A DNA stretch of 64,000 nt from Gnetum montanum (taxonomy: Eukaryota > Streptophyta > Gnetopsida > Gnetales > Gnetaceae), in contig MNCI01003306.1 of the NCBI GenBank assembly GCA_015680685.1, positions 829,808 to 893,807 on the forward strand, written 5' to 3'. A program made the position numbers and the translations under genes. Below the pieces are notes generated by a model. That model had not been told where the DNA came from and did no database searches. It worked only from the letters and a program-made list of their open reading frames with translations. Positions 34,397 through 45,312 of the stretch are shown one piece after another. Each line of letters begins with the position of its first letter. Position 1 is the stretch's first letter.

Positions 34397-34823
34397 CTTT
34401 CATTCCTTCTATGTGCAATAGGTAGTCCCACGTGCTTTTTGCACCCTTATCACTAGTAGCAAGCTAGCGTAGATGTAACATCCCTATGGACCTACCATGG
34501 TAGTAGCTAGATCATAGGCTAGTGTAGGAGTTGTCTACATTCCAGTTGGTGTAGATTGATCCCAGTTGACGGTTCCCCTAGAACCCTGTAGGATGGAAAG
34601 CCTAGACTATGTCCATCACATCAAGCTCTAAGTGTTCTATAGAGCATGACAACCCAATGAGTGTAATAGTCCCTTAGAGCATGAAGAGCATAACGCCAAA
34701 GATACTTGGTCATTTTTGGATTTTTTTATAGTTTTCATGCTTAGCCATTTTATTTCAAATTTTTTTGCACTTAGACATTTTTTACAAGCATCTTCTTTTT
34801 TCATGTCTTTCCTATGCAACAAA
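34397..34823 (+). other. Leader of element E
   Basis: Non-coding leader, homologous to that of D. No frame is supported. Confidence 0.45.
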
Positions 34824-37250
34824 ATGAACCCTATTAACACCTCAGCTGCTACCTTGAACTTGGAGGTGGCTCACCTCATTCAACATGTGGAAGACATTGA
34901 GTAATTACCTAGCCCGGTGTGACCACAACAATAATATCTTAGACTGTGATACTAATCTCTTGAACATAGGGTGCTCGATGATGAATGATACAACTTCCTA
35001 TGTGCAAAGCTTCAAGTGGTCCTGTCATTGGACTACCAAGAAATGAAATCAAAGCATAGTTTTGAAATTATCCACCAAAATGGGAGGGAGTTCTTTCCCA
35101 CCCTTGATGCGATCATACCGCTCATTGAAAACTTCAAGTGGATCTTGGACCAACTCGTTAGGGTGAGCAGGCCAAGAGAGCAGGGCATGACATCAAATTA
35201 TAATGAACCCCTGCAGGATGGGCAAGAGGAGTTTGAATCCTGCTATGATAATGGTGCCCTATTCTACATCTTAGTCCAACATACTCCTCCCATTTTCATG
35301 CTGCACTAGTCACAGTCCTCTGCCTTCTTTGAGGTAGCCATGATGCTTCCATAGCCCAAATCTTTGCCAGTGGTAGCTAGCCACCAAGTCCTACCTACAC
35401 AAAAGAGCATAGGACCTTCTACCTCCTTTTCCTTCGCCATTTCTTTGCAATCTATTTAGCCTTCATAGCCAGCATCTGTGACGCCAACACTGTCGTATGT
35501 GCACACCATGCCCATATCACAGTCACACATAAGTCACATTCCTATTATCCCAACCATCTCAGTCCTACCACCAAAAATAGCCCTGACCTCAACTGTGTGG
35601 TGGGTTGCAACATCTGTACCCATTGTACAACTGTAACACATGTCATAGTACATGTAGCAAAAAATGTACCAAGCATCACATGTGGTGGCACAACCCACAA
35701 CAGGGCTATGGGCTGCTCTGACAGCACTACCTATGGCATAACTGATGCAACCCTCTACAACATCTCCATGTCTAGACCAAGCATTCCAACTTATCCAAAC
35801 TTTCACAGAGGAGGTCAGGAGACTTAAAGCAGCCAACTTGAAAATGGTCCATGTAATGGACTTCTACCAAGATGATCCCATTAGCCATGTGATTCCTCCG
35901 CTAACACTACCTTCTGGGCTCCAACTTCCCCAATTCAAAAAATACAATAGTGAAGGTAACCCCAATGCTCACTTAGTGACTTTCCGTTCTGAGTGCTTAT
36001 TATTGCAAACATGGCCACATGTGATCATATGCATTTTTACCATGTCTCTAACTGGCAAAGCTCTAGATTGGTATCGTGCACTTCCTAGAGCTTCCATCTC
36101 AACTCTAAAGGAGCTTCTAAGCCAGTTTGTAACTTGCTTCAAGTACAAATTGAAGCCTAAGTCCACATTAGATCAATTGATGAATGTTAAACAAGGAGCA
36201 CTGGAACCAGTGTAAAAATTCATACAACATTGGGGTGCCTCCCTTAATGAGATCCATGAGCCAATAGCTGAAGCCCACTTGCTAGCCATTTTCAAGGGTG
36301 TAGTAAATGATTTCATCAAATTGAAGCTATACTATTTATCCCCGCACTTTGTTAGCCAAGCTTTTGCTCAGACAAAGAGCATATTAGATGCAATGGAAGC
36401 CAGTAGGGACCTAGCTTACGTGGCCTACAAAATTGCACATGCAAAGAAAAGGGAAAGGTCACAACAACCATGGTAGCTATGGTTGATGAAGCCAAACCCA
36501 ACAACAACAAGTAGCCAAGGCACCTAAAGCCCCCTCCAACAACAACAAAGCATCAAGTGCTGGCAACGTGGGAACCAACCAACTTACATCATCAACTTTG
36601 AATGCAAGGATCATTCAAAGTACACCCCTTTGCCAATCAAGCTATTAGAGGTTTTGATTAATTACTCAATGCTAGGTGTATTCAGCACAAAAAAATGTCA
36701 AAGGATGCATGCAAATGTCATGAGAGGTATTGTGAGATCCTCTAAAACCCTTCTACAGCTATGCCGAATGAGCCTTTGATACCTAAGAATTTTAGACTAG
36801 ATTGGTTCTAAAAATACTATCAGCTGCATGGCCACAACATTAATTACTTCCTAGCAGTGAAGGATGACATTCAATGCATGATTGATCAAGGCAAGCTAGT
36901 CTGAGATGAAAGTAATCCTATCAGGCTAAAGAACCAGTCCATGAAAGTCTATAGGGACCCACTAAATGCTAGTGGTGTAGGTTATATTATTAATGTTATT
37001 AGCATTGTTGATGATGTAGAGCCAACACATGAACTATTTGTGATTCGTGTGCCCTCTAGTAACATTGGGACCTCAACATCAACTAGGCCACAAACCTCCT
37101 TTGTCATCAAGGCACCACCTTGTGTGTCCATGACACCCTTGATGTTAGGGCCTTGTAGCACATTGTGGCAATGGCAGCCCAAAAACCTTTTTTCATTAGG
37201 ATGCCAAAGCATGTGGACCCCCCATGTGCTTGGGGTCTAGTAGTGGGGAC
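34824..37250 (+). pseudogene. gag polyprotein, element E, broken
   Basis: ATG at 34824 gives MNPINTSAATLNLEVAHLIQ. The frame at 35016-35309 carries the N-terminal block (EFFPTLDAIIPL; compare EFIPSTFDIIPL in A). The capsid-like block is open at 35745-36215: VMDFYQDDPISHVIPPLTLP, KYNSEGNPNAHLVTFRSECL and MSLTGKALDWYRALPRASIS. It ends at a TAA (36213) where D has CAA. It continues as KFIQHWGASLNEIHEP and VNDFIKLKLYYLSPH. The knuckle near 36830 is ruined (YYQLHGHNINYF: both cysteines lost). A further open part at 36941-37240 starts MKVYRDPLNASGVGYIINVI. Confidence 0.82.
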
Positions 37251-38277
37251 TACATCACAACCTGCCCACCCAAGGAGACATGATGACACACATAGTTGAC
37301 AAGATGACTAGGGAATGCATGAAGCTAAGTCCTCCTAAACCCACTCCCTTGTTACCCATCCCTATGACCTCATCATCTTAGGCCACCAATGTCAAAATAG
37401 ATTGCTAATAGACAAGCACCAAGGTATGAAGGCCATCGCCTAACCAAAAACCAAGTCTCCTCCTTGAGAAATCTATCTCCTAGGATGCATGGAGGAGATA
37501 AAGACCACCAAACAAGCTAACAATAGAAAATATTTTCTAGATGCACTTGCATAGGTCAAATAGGCTCTAAAATAAAAAAATAAAACATTGAGCTTGTACG
37601 ATTTAATCATGACCTCCCCTACTCATTACAAAGCCTTGGTTCTTATGTTGGCATCCATTTTTGTTAAGGAAGACATGTTGGTAGATGAAAAGGCTATCCA
37701 TGCCATAATGCTTCCACCTGCAACCAAAGAGCCAAGGTCAACACCCTTGATCTTTTGTGATGAAGGAATCAAAGCTGACCCTGAAAAGGGTCAAGTAACC
37801 ATTGCACCTATGTTCATAATGATTTGTGTGGGTCAATACAAGATTTTTAAGGTGCACGTAGATGATGGGACAACAACCAATGTTATTCCATTCCCTGTCA
37901 TTAACAAACTTGGCTTGGTGGATCAAATCAAGCCAACAACAACGACATGCTTGAAATCCTTTAACGAAGCACGTATGGTTGTCAAGGGGATAGTCACCAT
38001 TGATTTTGTGATAGGGGAGTAATTCTCCACTAATGCTAAATTCATTGTGGTTGAAGAGATCCCTGGATTCAACCTAATCTTAGGAAGGTCCTGGTTAGCC
38101 CAACTATGGATTGTTTCTTTAGTAATCCACCAAGAGATCCACTTACCTTACGAGAGTGGGGAAGTGGTGATCTTTGATGACAAGGTAGCTCCTCTAACCA
38201 TCAACAATGTAGACATCAAACAAAGGTTGGAGGTAGAAATTTTTGAAGACACACCACCGATTTGCAATGAAAGTTGA
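37251..38277 (+). pseudogene. Protease region, element E
   Basis: Open from 37588 (MSLYDLIMTSPTHYKALVLM) to 38022, with MFIMICVGQYKIFKVHVDDG and VDDGTTTNVIPFPVINKLGL. One stop (GEQ-type position, 38020-38022) precedes a second open part at 38047-38277 with EEIPGFNLILGRSWLAQLWI. The catalytic loop is V-D-D-G-T, closest to the inferred family consensus. Frame ends at 38275-38277. Confidence 0.78.
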
Positions 38278-39022
38278 TGTTGTCTGACCAATGTCAAGTA
38301 ACCAAGTAAGACGAGCGACCTCCATGAGGAAGCTCTATGGGTGGAATTACCCTTTTCTATTAGCAAAAGAGGGCCTAGGGGAGTACTATCTAATGCTCAC
38401 CAGGCCTTATGTACTACTTAACCCACATCAGGTTAGGAAGCATCTACACGACTAGGGCATGTCCCTAATTTGCTTGCTCGTCCAACTTGTCTCTTGTCCC
38501 TTTTGTTTATATAGTTACAGTTTGTGTTATTATTTGCATCTTGCATTAGTTACAATTTAATTTAGCTTTCTTTCTCCCAAAAAAAAGAAGAAAAAAAAGA
38601 AAAATTCAAAAAGAAAAAAGAGGCCCAAAAGGCCTTAAACTAACACGCGGCCCGGAAAGGCCATAAACTATCACATGGCCCACCAAGGCCTTAAACTGGC
38701 AACCAACTTCCTTTCACGCAATGGCCTAAAATGGCCTTAAAATAGCAATTACCCTATCACCATGGTCTTAAACTGGCATGGGGCCCACAAGAGGCCTAAT
38801 TACATCAACTAAATCATAAGTAAAAATCATAACAATATTAACTAAATTACAAGTTAAAATGATAAAATGAGAAGCAAATAAATGTCATATCTTCCATTAA
38901 ATCATTAATAAAATACATAGTCCAAAATTACGTTAACAACATGAAATATCCAAAAACACACAAAATTGCCTAATAGTAGGGCTACATATTAAGTATTTCG
39001 GTTTGCATTGTGCAATGGAAAG
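38278..39022. other. Spacer between E protease and antisense gene
   Basis: Contains the pattern CCCACATCAGGTTAGGAAGC, also seen after protease in D and F, an A/AG-rich stretch at 38577-38630, and minisatellite A. No gene is seen. Confidence 0.5.
38620..38800. repeat. Minisatellite A, element E copy
   Basis: Units such as AAGGCCTTAAACTAACACG and AAGGCCATAAACTATCACA; the same location and core (GGCC..TAAACT) as in D and F. Confidence 0.6.
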
Positions 39023-39182
39023 CTAAGGCTCTTCCCCTTTTTCTTTTTCTGCTACTCCACTGGGTTCCATACCCTCACCTGGAGCCTACGTCAAACAAAA
39101 ATGAAATAATAAATCAATCAATCAATGAGATAATGTGAAAAATTATAATGAAATAGATAACAATAAAGTAAATTAAACCAAC

Positions 39183-40002
39183 CTAAGATGGGCTTGCATC
39201 CATGTCTGGGGGCACCTTGTCGAGGCCAGCCTCTAGGCATTGGAGGATTTCGTCCTCTAACATGCATGTCCAATTGTCCTCACCTAAATCGATGCTTGCA
39301 AGGGGTTTTCCTTTCTCCATGGTTGTCCATGTGGGCAACCCTAGTGAAAATGTTGTAGAAGTGACCTCTTTAGAAGGAACAATGATCTCTCTCTCTAGGG
39401 ACTTACTAACCACTACATGGCTCACGACCTTTTTTTAAGCTTATTTTGCATCGATGATGTCAATGAATATTCTTGACATTAATGTTCCACAAACTCATCC
39501 CTATACTTCTTGTGGTAGGCTTTGTGTTCCATCTTGTAATGATGCTTATGGTTCTTTTGGGTTTGTGCTCATTCATAAACTTTTGCACTGTAATCCTTCC
39601 AATCTTGGTTTTTCCTAGCCAAGAAGTCCATCTATAACTATTGTTCGATAACCTCGTGGGTGATCCCATTTTTACCCTGAATAGCTAACCAGTATCTATT
39701 GTAATTGATCATAGTTGTGCTCTAGCTACCGTTTGACTTGTCACATGCTACCAGGAAGTCATAACGCAACTATAAGTCTTCTAGTCTAGCCGCCTAGTTC
39801 GCCTTCTATTCTCGAAGCTCTTGCACTTACTTCCACAGCTCGTTATTCACATGCCTACACTCCCACAATGCTTTTGTAGAGTGTAGTGCACACTTGCTTA
39901 CCTTGTTGTATACATGACGAGGCATCTGCTCCACCTTAGGGCGAAACTCAGGTACAACATGAACCTAGACTACTCTATTTGGGTCCCATTTGAGTCACGA
40001 GC
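39183..40002 (-). pseudogene. Antisense gene exon 7, element E
   Basis: 820 bases, the same as in D. The C-terminal open part (39425 downward) reads LEREIIVPSKEVTSTTFSLG and EKGKPLASIDLGEDNWTCML. The N-terminal part keeps the KW-D/W-P pattern with HHVYNKVSKCALHSTKALWE (with changes) and Q/E-rich coiled-coil-like text. Confidence 0.65.
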
Positions 40003-40082
40003 TTGTTATCCCAAGTGGCGAAACATTAGCCATAAGCTAAACAAAAAAAAAAGAAGAGATAATGATAGTAAAATAAATGTAC

Positions 40083-40212
40083 CCATTTATTAAGGTGGTT
40101 AATCATATCATCCACTATGCCTTGCATAAAGACAAACTTGTCTAAAGTTTCTACCCACAGTCATGTGTGGAAAGTGGATGTTATTTTGGACACTCAGCAA
40201 AAGCATCGGCCG
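40083..40212 (-). pseudogene. Antisense gene exon 6, element E
   Basis: 130 bases after acceptor GTTATAG. The end reads FMQGIVDDMINHLNKW before donor GTACAT; F has FMQGVVDDMIGRLKQVDPEV. Confidence 0.6.
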
Positions 40213-40347
40213 CTATAACATAAAGCATTTTATGATTATCAAAATAAAATACTAAAAAAAGATATAAAAATAATAAAATAATAAAATATAAAAATACATT
40301 AAAAAAGGATGAAAAACATAATGAAGATGGCAGTGCAAAGCTCCTAC

Positions 40348-40544
40348 CCAACAAGCCTTTAGGGGTGAGAGTGATGGAATTGTCCATCTGCATGCCATCA
40401 AAGAAACATTCAAACTCACCATTCCCAAACTGCAACCCCTCTTCTTCAAGTTACCTCAACACTTCAATGGCTTCCTCATCTCCCATGTGTTCCTTAGGTT
40501 GAGGGACATCATCCTCCAAGGGCTCCTCTTTCATTACAGGGGTC
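40348..40544 (-). pseudogene. Antisense gene exon 5, element E (short acidic linker)
   Basis: Starts after GGCAAAAG. It reads TPVMKEEPLEDDVPQPKEHM and ends GNGEFECFFDGMQMDNSITL, then TPKGLL before donor GTAGGAGC. The end matches F (TPKGLLG) exactly. Confidence 0.65.
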
Positions 40545-40629
40545 CTTTTGCCTATGTTGCACAAATTTAAGTTAGAATGTCCAAAAAATAAATTCAGAAA
40601 TGGCATAACATTAAATAATTCATACTTAC

Positions 40630-41686
40630 TAACTAGTTCTAATCACACATCATGGAGTTTGAACTGGAACTTCTTGCCCCTCTCCTCAACTTCATGCATG
40701 GGCTCCTCCACAAGGCAAGGCTTTTTAATTTGCATTTTTGACATTACCATCTTAGCGATGAGTCGTGCCTCTCTTGTTGGATTGTTGGTGTTCATTGGTG
40801 GAGACCCCTCGGCACTATCACATGTGTGGTAGGATTTCCCCACATGTCCTTTGGTCATCACTAAGAATGACTCCCCAATAGCCTTTGGGAGGTCCTATGA
40901 CCACATCGTGTGGAACAAATGACAAATCCATGGCCTAGAGATCTAGGTGCAATCTTGCACCATCCATTGCCCATTCTCATGAACCACCAAGAGTTATACA
41001 AACCTTCATAGGCATGCCATGAAGAAGGCAAAATGCACGTGAGATCATGCCTGGAGGTTACCATGTAGTTTGACAATTTCAGCCTGCAAGTCATTAACAA
41101 GGTAGTTGGCCCAATTATACTATGTCCCCTCCTCTATCATGTCCCTCATAACCCAAGCTTGCTTCATTCTAAAGACCTTTCCTTGGGAAAGCAACTTAGG
41201 AAACACATGAGCTTGAAAGATGGGATAGAGGTGTTGGGCCACAAGTAATTCCACTATCTTCATGGGTATACCTTTGTGGCCATTTTAGTGCCTAGCCACT
41301 CTTCAATGCCCCCTATGTGGTCTAAGTCCTTATCAGTATTCTCTGCTACTACTAGACCATCAGAGGGGATGCTAAAGAGATCCAAGAAGAGATCATCCAT
41401 GATCTCAAAGACCACCTGCACATTATGAACTTGCATGCAGAAGCAATTAGCACTCTTGGTAAATGAGTTAAATAGGGAAATCATCTTAGCCACCAAGATG
41501 TTTAGGTTCATGACTAAGAAAAGATCTAGGAGCCCAACCCGCTGAAGATTTCTGGCTACCCTTGCCAGGGCCTCATAGCACAACTAGCATTGTGAGCTCT
41601 CAACTTCACCATACTTGAAGAGGAGAGTGACCTCAATGTGCCTTGAAATAATCACTGTAACCTCTCTAGACTTAGTTGCAATTGCA
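40630..41686 (-). pseudogene. Antisense gene exon 4, element E
   Basis: Core open at 41583-41260: MCYEALARVARNLQRVGLLD, LFLVMNLNILVAKMISLFNS, MQVHNVQVVFEIMDDLFLDL and GGIEEWLGTKM. The tail is open at 40861-40643: REARLIAKMVMSKMQIKKPC, EEPMHEVEERGKKFQFKLHD. Donor GTAAGTATG at 40629. Confidence 0.68.
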
Positions 41687-41765
41687 ATAAGCAATGGTAG
41701 AATCAATAACATGATGAAAATATAAAATTAAAAGTGCATGAAAGTAAATAGGTGATATAACTTAC

Positions 41766-42037
41766 GTGGCACAAATGATGTGTGGAACGATGGTAGTGGG
41801 ACTGAAACCTCCTCAATAGTCAGTATCCGAGATGCCCACTCAACATCCAATCAATCAAGATTCTGACACCTCTTGTAAGATTTGGAATACCTACTAGGGT
41901 ACTCCACAAAATTTTCCCCAACTTGTCCTATCACTCCAGCACACATATTCTCAGCAAATGAGAATTCATGTAGGGCCATTTAGATTAAGTTTAGTATCCC
42001 CTCTTCATCATGGAGGCTATTTGCATTGATGAAAAAC
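41766..42037 (-). pseudogene. Antisense gene exon 3, element E
   Basis: 272 bases (one codon shorter than D and F). Acceptor TTGCTAG, donor GTAAGTTAT. It reads FFINANSLHDEEGILNLI and includes the EFHY/VEYPSRYSKSYKRC block equivalent to D TYPTRYSKFYGKC. Confidence 0.62.
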
Positions 42038-42117
42038 CTAGCAATAGGAAAAAAAGTAGTTAGCATCCTAAGTCATGAAATAATAGGAAATGTAAAAAAA
42101 ATCATAATAGGGCTCAC

Positions 42118-42567
42118 CCTTGAGCACAATAAATCATCCCATGTGGGTTCTGGAAAATGATATGCACACATTAGGAAAGAACTACAATTTTGTGTTTTTT
42201 GTAGCATTGGAACTCAAGCATTCCCCAAATCCAAGATAAGAGTCTGAGGCCTTTTTGGCACTAGCTCAAGCTCCCCGCCCCTTCATCTTTAGTAGGTTCA
42301 TCAGACATAAACTTTAGAATGCCTGGATTCACCCTAGGTAATAATGTCTCAACTATGACACCTACAGCTTTAGCCAACAAGTGTGACCACATGATCACAC
42401 TGAAGTGGTGGAGCAAGAACTCTAGGAATTCCTGTGCACCTAACCAAAACCAAACCCCTTGGTATCCCACACATGTATGTGGTGCAGGAATGTTTGGTAT
42501 AGGATCGCTCATGCAACATAGAATCCCCACTAATTCGACCACGATAAGAACGGGTTTTAGCAAGACC
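42118..42567 (-). pseudogene. Antisense gene exon 2, element E
   Basis: 450 bases. It reads LLKPVLIVVELVGILCCMSD, PAPHTCVGYQGVWFWLGAQE and FLEFLLHHFSVIMWSHLLAK. It is the best preserved exon 2: open for about 300 bases. Acceptor TTTGTAG, donor GTGAGCCC. Confidence 0.68.
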
Positions 42568-43529
42568 CTACAAAGCCACAATAGCAGTAAGATAAAAATG
42601 TTAGCATTGGAAAAAACATAAAAAAAATTTAAAAAATGCATAAAATGAGATAAAAGAAAATAAAAAAATTTATTATTTACATGCAACATAATTAACTTTC
42701 TCCCAGGCCCCATAGGAAAGGGACATTGGCATCCCCATCTAACATGCCTAGTTCTTAATAGAGCATAACACTAACACTTACATTTTTCCAAGCATTACAA
42801 TTTAAAAAAAAATATCAAGAATTTTTCTAATTTTTAGTCATGCTCTCCATAGAGCATGAAATTTTCAAACCCTAAAGTTTCTCTAAGTGTTGGTGATGCT
42901 CCCCATGGAGCGTAACAATTGGCCAAAAGTTTTTAGATTTTTCTAAGTGTTAGTTGTGCTACCATAAAATGTGATAACTACAATGCTTAAAAATTTCCTA
43001 AGTGCTAAGCATAACAGTGTCAAAATATTTTCTAACTTCTTGTCCTGCTGTCAGGGACACCCTAGCATGACACACATGACCTTGAGCTACCTTGGTCCAA
43101 TCTTGTCCCGTGTTGTGACATGGGATGCCCAAAAACCCTTGTTCCATGCTACGATGTGGGATGTCATAGAAACCCTTGTTTTGTGCCAAGGCATGGGACA
43201 TTACCCTCATCCTATCCAGCAGTGCAGGATGCTTAGGAAATCATTGTTCCATGTTGTGGCATAGGATACCTAAAGCCTTCATTCTATCCTACGACGTGGG
43301 ACGTTGCAGAAAACTTCGTTCTGTCCTGCAACGTAGGATGTCACAAAAAACACTATCTAACACCATGGTGCAATATGCTAAGAAAGCATGTCATGCTAGA
43401 AAACCCTCGCTCTGCAATGTGGGATGCAAACAACCCTTGTCTCACATCATAGCATGGGACACAAAAGACCATTGGCACATAAAATAAAAAGAAAAGTAAA
43501 AAATAAAAAATGTAGCATACACACTCCCT
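42568..43529 (-). other. Intron 1 of E antisense gene, truncated
   Basis: Non-coding. Ends at the F LTR. Its distal half holds a separate minisatellite (43090-43470). Confidence 0.5.
43090..43470. repeat. About 44-bp tandem repeat with palindromic core, E intron 1
   Basis: Around eight imperfect units built on CCTTGTTCCATGCTACGATG then TGGGATGTCATAGAAA. Each unit holds a near-palindrome such as ATCCTACGACGTGGGAC. It is absent from D intron 1, so it is copy-specific. Confidence 0.65.
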
Positions 43530-44195
43530 TATAGCGATCAAAAACGTCGACGGCTGGAAACACTGAGAGGTTCTCGGTCGAATAGTATTAACCCCAGATC
43601 CGCATGAGGGCCATGCTAGATATAATAGAAACGGGGTGCCCTGAATAGTCTGGTTCATCAGACAGGGACTTAGTCGGTGTCACTAAACCTTTTGCAAATG
43701 TATAATTTGAAAACAATGTTTATGGTGAAAAATGATAATTATTAAATGCGAGGAAGTGAAAATGATGTAAAATGCAATGATAAGCAGGAGAATAAAGTAA
43801 ACTAGAGTTAAGAAATGCATTGCTTCAAGATTACAGCTTTACTTTGTCAAGGTGGATACAATCGTTGCGCGACATTGGGAAGCACAGAGATCCCAAAAGT
43901 AACTGGAACATTCAAATCAAGCGAATTGTACACTTGAACGCAGACTTAAGAGCTAACAATACAAAGTGCTACAAAGGCAATTGAAAAGAGCTAATAGAAT
44001 GCCAAACGAGAATGCCAACTGCTTAATTTTTGCCAACCCATTGGATTCTCAAATTTCCAATGCTTTTTTGCTAAAATTTGCCAATAATTTTGCCAGCAGC
44101 TAAAATTTTTTGCCAACTCTGCTCAGTTTTGCCAACTTGCCAACCAAAATTTGCCAACTGCTTGACTTTGCCAACCCTTTGAGCATTGCTCATTG

Positions 44196-44209
44196 GGGTA
44201 TTTATAGGG
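44196..44209 (-). promoter_or_regulatory. TATA box in F LTR
   Basis: Minus strand GCCCTATAAATACC, identical in core to D, E and A. Confidence 0.7.
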
Positions 44210-44394
44210 CCAAGAGGATGCGATAAATGAGGCCTGGATGACATGTGTCCTGGACCCACAAGATGTTGACATGTCCATGCTGCATGAACATGCAAAACCA
44301 ATTGATGATCCTGCCATGCTACAATCACGCTATCGAAACTGGAGATGTTGGGATCAGGTGTGCCAATGATGCAAATAAGAAGTGAAGCACACTG

Positions 44395-45004
44395 ATGTAG
44401 CGTAGCTGCCTGCTACGTTGTGGTGCATAGCATGTTAGCATAATGTATTTGCATGCTACGCTATGTAGCGTAGCATAGCGTAGCCACTAGTTTGAAGAAG
44501 AATTTTGCATTGGAGTTAATTGCATGTGCTATAAGCTTTTGAAGTGTTTTGGTTGGTTTTTCATCTTTGCTACGCTATGTAGCGTAGCAGCTAGTCTTAA
44601 TTATGACCATGCTGACAATCTCCAACCTTTTTTTTTTGCAATGTGAAGCCTTTGAACTTGCTGATCCTGCATTTTGAGACACCTTTTGTCGTTCTTTGCA
44701 TTGTCGCTACGCTATGCTACACTGCGTAGCGTAATAGCCTTCATAGCCTGCTTTTTGCTTAATTCACCTTTCTTCTAGTAAGAGGAGCTTTGCTGAAGGA
44801 TTAGAAGTCTAGCAAGGCAACTGGTTTTGAAGGCTAGAGGTGCTTACCGAGTGCAATTGGAATCACTAAGTAAGCTGGGCCTTTCTGTCTTGCCTTTGCT
44901 ACGCTGCGTAGCATAGCACTTTGTCTTGCAACAATTCACAGTTTGATTTCCTAAACAACTATCTTTCGAGGCCTACTACGCTACATAGTGTACCATAGCG
45001 TAGC
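44395..45004. repeat. Palindromic GCTACGCTRYGTAGCGTAGC clusters, F LTR
   Basis: Five clusters in 600 bases of U3, for example GCTACGCTATGTAGCGTAGC and GCTACGCTGCGTAGCATAGC. They are nearly perfect inverted repeats that could form cruciforms or stem-loops. Confidence 0.8.
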
Positions 45005-45297
45005 AAAATTCTTGACTAGAAAACTTTCCAAACTGTTTTGCTCATCTTGAGCATCGTTGACAACTCCACATGTGATTTTTGGTAAACTGTCAGCTGGATG
45101 AATTGTCTAGGTGGGTAGGATGGAGAGTCCATTGAGCCTGTCAACACTGGGTGTAGAAAACTTGCCAAACTGGACAATTTGAACTTAGAGCATCCATTTC
45201 CTACCAAACTATCCTGATGCTACACTTGTGGAAATCCTTTGCCTGAATTTTGAGACCTTGGTGAAGTAAGAGGATCCCAAAATTTTAGGGTGTTTCA

Positions 45298-45312
45298 TTG
45301 GCCCCTCTTTGT
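45298..45312 (-). other. Polypurine tract, element F
   Basis: Minus strand CAAAGAGGGGCCAA directly before TGAAACACC. Confidence 0.8.

Larger units (their letters stand above)
39023..42567 (-). pseudogene. Antisense spliced gene of element E (exons 2-8)
   Basis: Minus strand inside a plus element. Exons inferred by comparison: 2, 42567-42118 (450 bases); 3, 42037-41766; 4, about 41686-40630; 5, 40544-40348; 6, 40212-40083; 7, 40002-39183 (820); 8, 39085-39023, ending EKGEEP-stop. Exon 1 and the promoter would lie beyond 43530, where element F has inserted in intron 1. Most donors and acceptors keep GT and AG. The exon 4 acceptor and exon 7 acceptor (ACAA) are weak or mutated. Exon 5 is much shorter than in F, so the acidic linker varies in length. 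Some exons have stops. The function is unknown. Confidence 0.72.
32494..43529 (+). mobile_element. Element E: Tat-like retrotransposon, 5' two-thirds, cut by element F
   Basis: 5' LTR, PBS, gag, protease, minisatellite A and the antisense gene down to intron 1. At 43530 the LTR of the opposite-facing element F begins. RT to 3' LTR of E are not in the window. It is the same family as D and F by gag, protease and antisense exons, with a more diverged LTR. Confidence 0.82.
43530..45297 (-). repeat. 3' LTR of element F (1,768 bp)
   Basis: On the minus strand it starts TGAAACACCCTAAAATTT right after the PPT and ends GATCGCTATA (CA mutated). It has a TATA box at 44196-44209. It carries the best preserved palindrome clusters in the window (44395-44495, 44569-44590, 44706-44733, 44898-44917, 44974-45004). 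Confidence 0.88.
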
